Assembly: GCF_017573505.1 (NCBI RefSeq)
Contig: NZ_JAGEOJ010000001.1
Location: 496,001 to 560,000 of the forward strand
From: Actinomadura barringtoniae
Lineage (GTDB): Bacteria; Actinomycetota; Actinomycetes; Streptosporangiales; Streptosporangiaceae
Direction: 5' to 3'
Length of the DNA stretch: 64,000 nt
Shown: in pieces, positions 38,644 to 45,677 of the stretch
Layout of the letters: every line of letters begins with the position of its first letter
Numbering within the stretch: the stretch's first letter is position 1
Translations under genes and position numbers: made by a program
The notes under the pieces: generated by a model
Databases searched by the model: none
The model's input: only the letters and a program-made list of their open reading frames with translations
Told to the model about the DNA's origin: nothing

Positions 38644-39383
38644 AGGACCATCCCTCCGTCCACGCGCAGCACCTGCCCGGTGATGTAGCCGGTGTCGCCG
38701 GAGGCCAGGAAGGAGATCACGCCCGCCACGTCCTCGACCGTCCCGAACCGATCCAAGGGGATGAGCTTGCGCGCCTGCTCCCGCGACCTGGCCGTCAGCG
38801 CCGAGGTCATGTCCGTCTCGATGAAGCCGGGGGCGACGACGTTGACCGGTATCCCGAACGGGCCGAGCTCCTTGGCGAGCGAGCGGGAGAACCCGATGAT
38901 GCCCGCCTTGGCCGCCGAATAGTTGGTCTGGCCCGCGTTGCCGCCGATGCCGGCTACGGAGGAGACGTTCACGATCCTTCCCCGCCTGCGTTTCATGAGG
39001 TCGAAGACCAGGCTCCGGCAGACGTTGAAGGTTCCGGTCAGGTTGGTGTCGATGACCGACCGCCACGCCTGGGCGGTCATCGAGGCCAGCGCTCTGTCGT
39101 GGATCACGCCGGCGCAGTTCACCGCGACGCCGATCTCGCCGAACTCCGCCCGCGCCGCCTTCACGAAGGTCCCGACGGCCTCCTGGTCGGCGACGTCGCA
39201 CGGCATGGCGAGGCATCGCCGACCGGCAGCCTCGATCGCCGCGGCGACCTCGGCCGCCGCGTCCTCACGGGATCGATAGCAGAGGGCGATGTCATGGCCG
39301 TCGTGAGCCAGCCGCAGCGCGGCCGCCCGGCCGATGCCGCGCGAGCCACCGGTGACCAGCGCGCAGCCGGTGGAATCCGGCAT
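38640..39383 (-). CDS. 3-oxoacyl-ACP reductase (FabG-like ketoreductase)
   Basis: 247 residues from the ATG at 39383. Short-chain dehydrogenase: cofactor motif VTGGSRGIG, catalytic Ser in NVSSVAGIGG, Tyr and Lys in NYSAAKAG, C-terminal GGMVL. Very FabG-like, so it reduces 3-oxoacyl-ACP with NADPH. Its presence makes this a reducing type II system rather than an aromatic one. One-base TGATG overlap with the oxygenase stop. Confidence 0.93.
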   Translation of the reverse strand: MPDSTGCALVTGGSRGIGRAAALRLAHDGHDIALCYRSREDAAAEVAAAIEAAGRRCLAMPCDVADQEAVGTFVKAARAEFGEIGVAVNCAGVIHDRALASMTAQAWRSVIDTNLTGTFNVCRSLVFDLMKRRRGRIVNVSSVAGIGGNAGQTNYSAAKAGIIGFSRSLAKELGPFGIPVNVVAPGFIETDMTSALTARSREQARKLIPLDRFGTVEDVAGVISFLASGDTGYITGQVLRVDGGMVL

Positions 39384-40828
39384 CAGATGTTTCCGCTCTT
39401 GTGCAACAGCGTGGGCACGAGCACGCGGGGGCGCAGCAGGGCCGCCGGGGTGTCGATGAGGTGGAGCACGTTCAGCAGGGCCTCGGCCACCTGACGGTTT
39501 CCCGAGTTGGACACCGCGAGCGCGCGCCGGATGTAGTGGAACGCCGCCCTGCCCACCATGCCGACGGGCGGTTCGTCGGACGGATAACGCAGGCTGCGGC
39601 CGGTCGAGATCGCCCACGGAACCGAGCTTTTCCGTGCCAGGCGCTTCTGGAAGAGAGCGGCCAGGCCCGGCCCGGCATCCGGATGTTCCCGAAGACAGCG
39701 TTCGAGGACCATGGCGGCCTCGGCGGCCATGGCCATGCCCTGACCATAGATCGGGTTGAAGGCGCAGGCCGCGTCGCCCAGGACCACGAACCCCTCCGGA
39801 CGCCGTCGCAGCTTCTCGTAGAAGCGGCGCCGATTCTCCAGATGACGGAACGCGTGGATCGGCCCGGCGGGTTCGGCATCCTGGATGGCTTCGTAGAGCT
39901 CGGGGCTGCGCAGCGTCTTGGCGAAGTCCAGGAAGCCGGACTCCTCCGTCGGCGGGTACGCGTCGTTCTCCGTTCCGACCAGCGTGACCATCCACAGGTC
40001 GCCCTCGATCGGGTAGATGACCCCGAGCCGCTGCTGCGCCGGAGGATCCGCCTCCAGGTGCAGGGCCAGCCAGTCCGAACCATGGCCGGGCGGCACACGG
40101 TAGAGACGGGAGGCGTAGCCGAAGAAGTCGGCGACCACCTTCTCCTGTGGTGCCGGGAAGCCCAGCGACCGGAGCCAGCCTGACGCGCCCGAGGCCCGTC
40201 CGCTCGCGTCCACCACCAGCCGCGCCGCGATGTCATCGCCGTCTCCGCCAGGCGTCCCGGCAGGTTCCTGGGCTCGTTCGCGACCGCGTTCGCGATGACG
40301 TTCGCGGGCGGTCACGCCGACGACCGAACGTCCGTGCGCGGCGACGGCCAGACCGGTGACCTCGCGGCCTTCCAGCGTCTCGACCCCCGGCAGCGCCAGG
40401 ACCTCCTCGCGGACGGCCGCTTCCAGGAGCTCACGGCTACAGGACAGGAATCTGTGGCTGGTGGGGAATCTGGCGGACCAGCCCGCGGAGTTCAGCCACC
40501 GGATGTCCTGCGGCACCCGCAGCAGCACCCCGCCCGCCTCCACGACCCGCCTCTCGGCACCCGGCACCAGGCGATGGATGACTCGGCGGCCCGCCCCGGC
40601 GAGCAGATGTACGTGCCGTGACTGCGGGACGCCCTTGCGATATTCGGGAACGGCGGGAAACCGGTCCCGGTCGACGATGGTGACCCTTGGGAAATGGTCG
40701 GCGAGCACGCGGGCGGCGAGCAGCCCGGCGATACCACCGCCGATGACGAGGGCACGATTCTCGGTCACTTCGCCGACCCGATGAACGACAGCAGCATGTG
40801 CGTTACCCGTCTTGTTCGTGGGATACAT
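39383..40828 (-). CDS. FAD-dependent oxygenase/oxidoreductase
   Basis: 481 residues from the ATG at 40828 (AGGA upstream); a GTG at 40768 is an alternative. FAD-binding Rossmann motif VIGGGIAGLLAARVL near residue 28, a DASGRASG motif mid-protein, and the FAD pyrophosphate motif GDAACAFNPIYGQGMA. It fits the class A flavin monooxygenase/epoxidase superfamily and is the first gene of the polyketide operon. Hydroxylation, epoxidation or halogenation cannot be separated here; the WxWxIP halogenase motif is not seen. Confidence 0.82.
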   Translation of the reverse strand: MYPTNKTGNAHAAVVHRVGEVTENRALVIGGGIAGLLAARVLADHFPRVTIVDRDRFPAVPEYRKGVPQSRHVHLLAGAGRRVIHRLVPGAERRVVEAGGVLLRVPQDIRWLNSAGWSARFPTSHRFLSCSRELLEAAVREEVLALPGVETLEGREVTGLAVAAHGRSVVGVTARERHRERGRERAQEPAGTPGGDGDDIAARLVVDASGRASGASGWLRSLGFPAPQEKVVADFFGYASRLYRVPPGHGSDWLALHLEADPPAQQRLGVIYPIEGDLWMVTLVGTENDAYPPTEESGFLDFAKTLRSPELYEAIQDAEPAGPIHAFRHLENRRRFYEKLRRRPEGFVVLGDAACAFNPIYGQGMAMAAEAAMVLERCLREHPDAGPGLAALFQKRLARKSSVPWAISTGRSLRYPSDEPPVGMVGRAAFHYIRRALAVSNSGNRQVAEALLNVLHLIDTPAALLRPRVLVPTLLHKSGNI

Positions 40829-40866
40829 CAGGGATCCTGCGGCAGCCGGCCACCGAAGGTCAATAA

Positions 40867-40906
40867 GGCACCTTCAGGTGCCCAGCATTGGGCACCTGAA
40901 GGTGCC
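40867..40906. promoter_or_regulatory. Four-fold GGCACCT operator between divergent promoters
   Basis: An 18-base perfect inverted repeat with loop GCAT. Each arm is itself a near-palindrome, so the unit GGCACCT occurs four times in alternating direction (GGCACCT-TC-AGGTGCC, then GGCACCT-GA-AGGTGCC). It lies 39 bases before the oxygenase start and about 170 before the P450 start, so one regulator (for instance a dimer-of-dimers) could control both transcripts. Confidence 0.72.
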
Positions 40907-41074
40907 CTAATGTGACCTCGAGAAAGGCGGATTTCACCAGGATAATTTTCCTCCGACCGAGACGGAACGAATAATCTGGGGCTTGACGAATTGCACGAAA
41001 ATGGTTCAGGTTTGTCGGCGCCAGCTCACACTCGATTCGATTACCGCTCCGACCGCCACGTCGAGGTGCCGACC

Positions 41075-42295
41075 ATGACCGAAGCCATACGCCATCCGCC
41101 CCTCATCGGCGCCGACCAGGAGGGCGACCCGCATCCCCGCTATGCGCGCGCTCGCGAGGAGGGGGCCGTGGTCAAGCGGAGCCTCCCCGACGGCACGCCC
41201 ATCTGGTGCGTCACCCGCTACTCGGGAGCGCTGCAGGCTCTCGGCCATCCCGACCTGAGCCAGCGTTCGGAGTACGCCGCCGAGGTCTTCCGCGCGAGCG
41301 GGCGGCGCGAACCCACGCTCCGGCGCGGGATCCTCGCGCGCAACATGCTCGCCTCGGACCCGCCGGACCACACCAGGCTTCGCCGGATGGTCTCCCAGGC
41401 CTTCACCGCCCGCCGCATCAGCGGCATGCGCGACCAGGTGCAGCGCTTCGCGGACGAGCTCGCCGACGGCATCGCGGTGCATGACGAGACCGACCTGATC
41501 GCCTCTTTCGCTTTCCCGATGCCCGTCATGGTCATCTGCGAGCTGCTGGGCGTCCCGTTCGGGGATCGTGACCGGCTCCGGCGCTGGTCTCAGTTGCTGA
41601 CCTCGTTCCCCGTGACCGACCTGGAACGCGCCGAGGTGGAGCAGGCGGTCGCCGACTTCGGCGACTACCTGGGCGCCCTGATCTCCGACAGGCGGCGAAG
41701 GCCCGACGACCAGCTCCTCAGCGCGCTGATCGCGGCCGGCGACGAGATCGACGGACTCGCCGATGACGAACTGGTGGCGATGGCCGTCCTGCTGGTGATC
41801 GCCGGACACGAGACCACGGTCGGCCTCATCGGCAACGGGTTGCAGGCGTTGCTGCGGCGGCCCGACCAGTTCGCGCGACTCCGCGACGACGACACCCGCC
41901 TCGCACCGGCCATCGAGGAGTTCCTGAGACTCGACGGACCCGTCTCCCCCGGTATCGCACGGTTCTCCAAGCGAGAGGTCGAGATCGACGGCACCACCAT
42001 CCCTGCAGGCCAGTTCGTCTTCGTCATGGCTCCGGCGGCCAACCGTGACCCGGCCAGGTTCGAGCATCCGGACGACCTCGACATGACCCGCGGCGACGGC
42101 CGCCATCTCGCCTTCGGGCACGGACCCCACTACTGCCTCGGCGCGCCCCTGGCCCGGCTCGAAGGGGAGATCGCCATCGGCACCCTGATCCGCAGGTTCC
42201 CGCGGATGCGCCTGGCCGTTCCTGCCGAGAGCCTGCGCTGGCGCGCTAAGAGCGTCTTCCGGGTGCTGCACGAACTTCCCGTCAAGCTCACCTGA
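41075..42295 (+). CDS. Cytochrome P450
   Basis: 406 residues from the ATG at 41075 (GAGGTG upstream; an in-frame TTG at 40991 is less likely). Oxygen-activating I helix AGHETT, ExxR in EEFLR, haem loop FGHGPHYCLGAPLA with the Cys ligand. Soluble bacterial type needing ferredoxin; no ferredoxin gene is adjacent. Divergent from the polyketide operon across the GGCACCT operator, so likely a tailoring oxidase. Confidence 0.93.
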   Translation: MTEAIRHPPLIGADQEGDPHPRYARAREEGAVVKRSLPDGTPIWCVTRYSGALQALGHPDLSQRSEYAAEVFRASGRREPTLRRGILARNMLASDPPDHTRLRRMVSQAFTARRISGMRDQVQRFADELADGIAVHDETDLIASFAFPMPVMVICELLGVPFGDRDRLRRWSQLLTSFPVTDLERAEVEQAVADFGDYLGALISDRRRRPDDQLLSALIAAGDEIDGLADDELVAMAVLLVIAGHETTVGLIGNGLQALLRRPDQFARLRDDDTRLAPAIEEFLRLDGPVSPGIARFSKREVEIDGTTIPAGQFVFVMAPAANRDPARFEHPDDLDMTRGDGRHLAFGHGPHYCLGAPLARLEGEIAIGTLIRRFPRMRLAVPAESLRWRAKSVFRVLHELPVKLT

Positions 42296-42314
42296 GACAA
42301 GGAGAGGACAATCC

Positions 42315-42968
42315 ATGAGAGTCGCGGTTCTGGGCAGCGGCATCGTCGGGAAGACCCTCGCGGCCGGGTTCGCGGCACGCGGTCACGAGGCGGTCATGGG
42401 GTCCCGAACGCCCGATCGTGCCGACATCACCGACTGGCTGGCAGGCCAGGGCCCCACAGCGCGGGCGGCCTCCCTCTCGGAAGCCGCCGCCTTCGGCGAA
42501 CTGGCGGTGCTCGCCACCCGCTGGGACGGGACGAAGTCGGCCATCGACCTGACCGGTCCGGAGCACCTCGCCGGGAAGGTCGTGATCGACGCCACCAACC
42601 CGATGGGGATGCGGGACGGGCGGCTCCGGCTGCTCCTCGGCTTCGACGAGTCCGCCGGGGAATGGGTGCAACAGTGGCTACCAGACTCCAAGGTGGTCAA
42701 GGCGTTCAACAGCGTCAGCTACGCCTTGATGATCGATCCAGATCTCCCCGGCGGCCCGCCCGACATGTTCATCGCAGGCGACGACGGGCAGGCCAAAGCG
42801 CACGTGACGACGATCCTTCACGACTTCGGCTGGCCGGTCATCGACGCGGGCGACATCACGGCCTCGCGGCTCCTCGAACCTCTCGCCATGCTCCACGCCG
42901 ACTACTGGGTCCGGACCGGCGAGCTGCTGCACGCCTTCCGCATGCTCATGCCCACGCCCCACCAGTGA
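42315..42968 (+). CDS. NADPH:F420 oxidoreductase-like protein
   Basis: 217 residues, 19 bases after the P450. Rossmann motif VLGSGIVGKTLAAGFAARGH at the N-terminus, then MGSRTP and a VIDATNP strand, as in F420-dependent NADP reductases. It could supply reduced F420 or use NADPH on a pathway intermediate. Probably co-transcribed with the P450; ends at the shared terminator. Confidence 0.85.
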   Translation: MRVAVLGSGIVGKTLAAGFAARGHEAVMGSRTPDRADITDWLAGQGPTARAASLSEAAAFGELAVLATRWDGTKSAIDLTGPEHLAGKVVIDATNPMGMRDGRLRLLLGFDESAGEWVQQWLPDSKVVKAFNSVSYALMIDPDLPGGPPDMFIAGDDGQAKAHVTTILHDFGWPVIDAGDITASRLLEPLAMLHADYWVRTGELLHAFRMLMPTPHQ

Positions 42969-43017
42969 CCGGCGAGGCGTGACCGGCGACCGGCCGTTGA
43001 CCGATGAAGATGTACAG

Positions 43018-43041
43018 GCCCCCTGACCTTCGTCAGGGGGC
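43018..43041. terminator. Bidirectional terminator
   Basis: GCCCCCTGAC-CTTC-GTCAGGGGGC, a perfect 10-base stem with a four-base loop, followed on the plus strand by CGTTT-type sequence. It lies between the convergent reductase (plus) and HxlR (minus) genes. Confidence 0.75.
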
Positions 43042-43071
43042 GTGCGTTTCAGGTTTTCAAGTCACCCATTT

Positions 43072-43458
43072 CTACTTGGCTTCTTTTCTCGCCCCTGCCG
43101 CGTAAGCGGCTCGCGCTCGGGCCAGCTCTGGCTCGTGCCGCACCGCCCACCGGTAGATCACCGCGTGCAACTCACCGAACGACACCCCCAGCGGCGTCAG
43201 CTCATAATCCACGCGACGCCGGGGGCCGGCGATGATGGTCCGCGCCACCAGGCCGTCTTCCTCAAGCAGGCGCAGCGTCTGTGTGAGCATCTTCTGGGAT
43301 ACTCCCCCGATCATCATTCTGAGTTCAGAGTGTCTTCTGGGTCCACCTTCGAGAGCGAGGATCACCGGGCAGACCCATCGGTTGCCGAGGAGACTGAACA
43401 ACCGGCGCCCTGGGTGATCATCCCTGAGAACATGGACCTGCACGGAATCGCCGTTCAC
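43072..43458 (-). CDS. HxlR-family transcriptional regulator
   Basis: 128 residues (GTG at 43458; GTG at 43443 possible). Winged helix with the HxlR pattern LLGNRWVCPVILAL, RHSELRMMIGGVSQKMLTQTLR, LEEDGLV, DYELTPLG. It starts 12 bases after the type III polyketide synthase gene and is co-transcribed with it. A candidate binder of the GGCACCT operator; no proof. Confidence 0.9.
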   Translation of the reverse strand: MNGDSVQVHVLRDDHPGRRLFSLLGNRWVCPVILALEGGPRRHSELRMMIGGVSQKMLTQTLRLLEEDGLVARTIIAGPRRRVDYELTPLGVSFGELHAVIYRWAVRHEPELARARAAYAAGARKEAK

Positions 43459-43470
43459 GAGTTCCCCAGG

Positions 43471-44544
43471 TCAGGCGGTCCATGTGCCGATGACCGCGAA
43501 GTAGGTGAATCCGGGCCCGAAGGCGACGGCGAGACCGCGCGCGCCCGGCTCCGGCGGGGAGGCGTGTGTACGCCGCAAGACGTCCAGGACCGAGACGCCA
43601 CCGAGGTTGGCGACCTCGCGGAGAGAGTCGTAGGAATGTCTCAGCTGCTCTCGGGGAACGCTCAGGCCGTCCTCGATCGCGCTGAGGATGGCCGGGCCTC
43701 CGGCGTGCACGACGAGCCAATCGGGCGTGATCCAGTCGTGAGCCTTCAGCCACTCCAGGAGACGCGGCATAACCCTTGCCGGCCCCTTGACGGCGGCGCG
43801 GGTGCTCCGGAAATGGAAGCCGTCGGCGTCGAAACGGCCCCAGTAGTAGCCGTTCTGGGCGGTATGAGGAAGCAGATGCTGATGTGATTCCTGCATGGCG
43901 AAACCGGCCCCGACGGGCTCGCTGGTGACAACACAGGCGCCTGCGCCGTCGCCGAACAGCCCCTTGTAGATCTGGCTCTCGATTCCGACGTCGGTGTGAT
44001 GGTAGGTGATCGAGATCGCCTCAGCGACGACCACCAGCACACGCGATCCGGGGTAGGCGCGAACCTCGTCCGCGGCTCTCCCCAGGGCCTTGGCGCCACC
44101 CACGCAACCAAGGGTGGTCATCGCGAGGGCCCGCACGTCAGGCCTCAGTCCGAGACGGTTGATCAGGGACACGTCGAGTTGAGGGATGGCCATGCTCGTG
44201 GTGTGGCTGGTGACGAGGGCGTCGATGTCGGCAGGTTGGAGTCCGGCGGCGTCCAAGGCCTGCCGGGCGGCGTTCTCGGCGAGGTCCTGGACGGCGGCCC
44301 AACAGGCGTCGTTACGGGCGGTCGTGCCGGTACGCCCCGAGATTTCCGGGGAATCGAGAGGGTGCGTGAAGGCGCGTTCGGCGACGCCGGTCTTGCGTAT
44401 CGCCCGTTCCCAGTCAGAAAACCTTGAGTGAGTCTTCCCGTCTTCCCGTGTATGCAGTTCGATGTTGGCGAGTATTTCTTCCGTGGTCACCCGGTGAACA
44501 GGGTGAAGCACAACGGGTTTGGCAACATATGCCGATGTGGACAT
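43471..44544 (-). CDS. Type III polyketide synthase (chalcone-synthase superfamily)
   Basis: 357 residues, the normal size. Catalytic Cys in TTLGCVGGAKAL, His in VVHAGGPAIL, Asn in EVANLGGVSVLD, and the C-terminal GPG loop in AFGPGFTYF. Strong ribosome site (GAGGG). It would condense malonyl-CoA units on an acyl or aryl starter in the cytoplasm without an ACP. It sits between the MauD-like gene and HxlR in one direction with the Cys-rich peptide genes; how its product fits with the type II operon is unknown. Confidence 0.9.
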   Translation of the reverse strand: MSTSAYVAKPVVLHPVHRVTTEEILANIELHTREDGKTHSRFSDWERAIRKTGVAERAFTHPLDSPEISGRTGTTARNDACWAAVQDLAENAARQALDAAGLQPADIDALVTSHTTSMAIPQLDVSLINRLGLRPDVRALAMTTLGCVGGAKALGRAADEVRAYPGSRVLVVVAEAISITYHHTDVGIESQIYKGLFGDGAGACVVTSEPVGAGFAMQESHQHLLPHTAQNGYYWGRFDADGFHFRSTRAAVKGPARVMPRLLEWLKAHDWITPDWLVVHAGGPAILSAIEDGLSVPREQLRHSYDSLREVANLGGVSVLDVLRRTHASPPEPGARGLAVAFGPGFTYFAVIGTWTA

Positions 44545-44713
44545 TCATCCCTCTCTTGGTAGAGCCTTCGATCGGCAGCACAGAAAGAATTGATCGCTGC
44601 CATTGCCGAATGACTCTAACGATCGGGCCTGTCGCAGAGCTGGCGTCCACATTGATCAACGCTGGCGTGGGCCGCCGGCGTTCGCGGTCCGGTGACCCGC
44701 GGTCCAGCGCCCC

Positions 44714-45274
44714 TCACACCGCCGACGGGACGGCGAGCTCGTCGACGCCGCGGCCGGTGGCGACGACCACTCCGGAAGGGTCGAGCAGGCACATGCCCGG
44801 CACGCCGTGAAGCGCGAATGCCGAGGCCATCGGGCCGGTGAAGGGCTCGACGACGACACTGGCCACCGGTTCCAGCTGCCCCACGAGGGAGGTCGCGTCC
44901 TCCTCGGTGCCGATCACCACCGCGATGGTGCGATCGACATCGAAGCGTAGCCGGGCCACCTCTTCCGCGAACTCGGAGACCGCCAAAGTGCATACCGTGC
45001 AATCGGTGGAGAAGAACGCCACAATCGTTCGGCCTCCCCCATTGCTCAACGTTTCGCTGGAGACCTTCTTCTCCGTCGTGGTCGTGGCCGAGAAGACGCC
45101 CGGAGATGTCCCGACGGCCACCGTGGGGGTTCGTGCGGGTTGAGTACGGAAGAACTGCTCGCCTTCCAGGAGCTCGCCCTGCTGGCGAAGCCTACGGATG
45201 ACGCCAAATATGAGCAGGAGATTGAGCACGCAGACCAGCGAGCAGGCCATCAGACCGGCACTGAGAAACGTCAT
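44714..45274 (-). CDS. MauD/TlpA-like thioredoxin-fold protein (copy 2)
   Basis: 186 residues from the ATG at 45274. An N-terminal membrane helix, then NLLLIFGVIRRLR (copy 1 has NLLFSFGVIRRMR), then a thioredoxin-like domain with active site STDCTVC and the GVPGM cis-Pro loop. It follows Cys-rich peptide 2 by 80 bases. So each peptide is paired with its own MauD copy, which supports a dedicated disulfide-forming role. Confidence 0.86.
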   Translation of the reverse strand: MTFLSAGLMACSLVCVLNLLLIFGVIRRLRQQGELLEGEQFFRTQPARTPTVAVGTSPGVFSATTTTEKKVSSETLSNGGGRTIVAFFSTDCTVCTLAVSEFAEEVARLRFDVDRTIAVVIGTEEDATSLVGQLEPVASVVVEPFTGPMASAFALHGVPGMCLLDPSGVVVATGRGVDELAVPSAV

Positions 45275-45354
45275 CGTGTTCCCTCTTCGAAGTCGGCACA
45301 GGTCGGCCAGTGGTCCGGACGGGACCACTGGCCAGAGTTTCCCGGTCGTTCAGG

Positions 45355-45591
45355 TCAGCAGCCGTTCACGCAGGGCTCGCAGCTCTCCGTGCCTCCACCG
45401 GTCAGGCAGCAGGCCTTGGCGAATCCGCGCGCGCATTCCACGCAGTAGCACCGGCCCGAGCACTGCGGGCCTCCCCACGGGCAGCGGGCGACGGCGGAGG
45501 CCGACGCGCTGATCCTGGGCACGACCAACCCGAGCATGCGGTCGCTCAGCCGCGCCGTCAGATGGGCGGCACCAGCGATCACCTTCGACAT
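45355..45591 (-). CDS. Cys-rich peptide 2 (10 Cys, putative secreted precursor)
   Basis: 78 residues from the ATG at 45591, with a strong GAGGAG site. The leader (1-36) has no Cys and carries DRMLGLVVPR at 17-26, then a run of Ala/Ser (SASASA) suited to signal-peptidase cleavage. The core has Cys at 37, 44, 48, 50, 53, 61, 62, 71, 74 and 78 with many Gly. The leader motif and its spacing match peptide 1 at 28839 while the cores differ, the pattern of ribosomally made secreted peptides. It lies between an ABC exporter and a MauD-like gene. Not recognised as a known family. Confidence 0.8.
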   Translation of the reverse strand: MSKVIAGAAHLTARLSDRMLGLVVPRISASASAVARCPWGGPQCSGRCYCVECARGFAKACCLTGGGTESCEPCVNGC

Positions 45592-45677
45592 GACGCTCTC
45601 CTCTGTGTGTCCTCACATCGAGCCTGGCAGCGTCCGCTGGCATGGGCCTGGCGGAAGGCTTGCGCCTCGGCCTCTGG

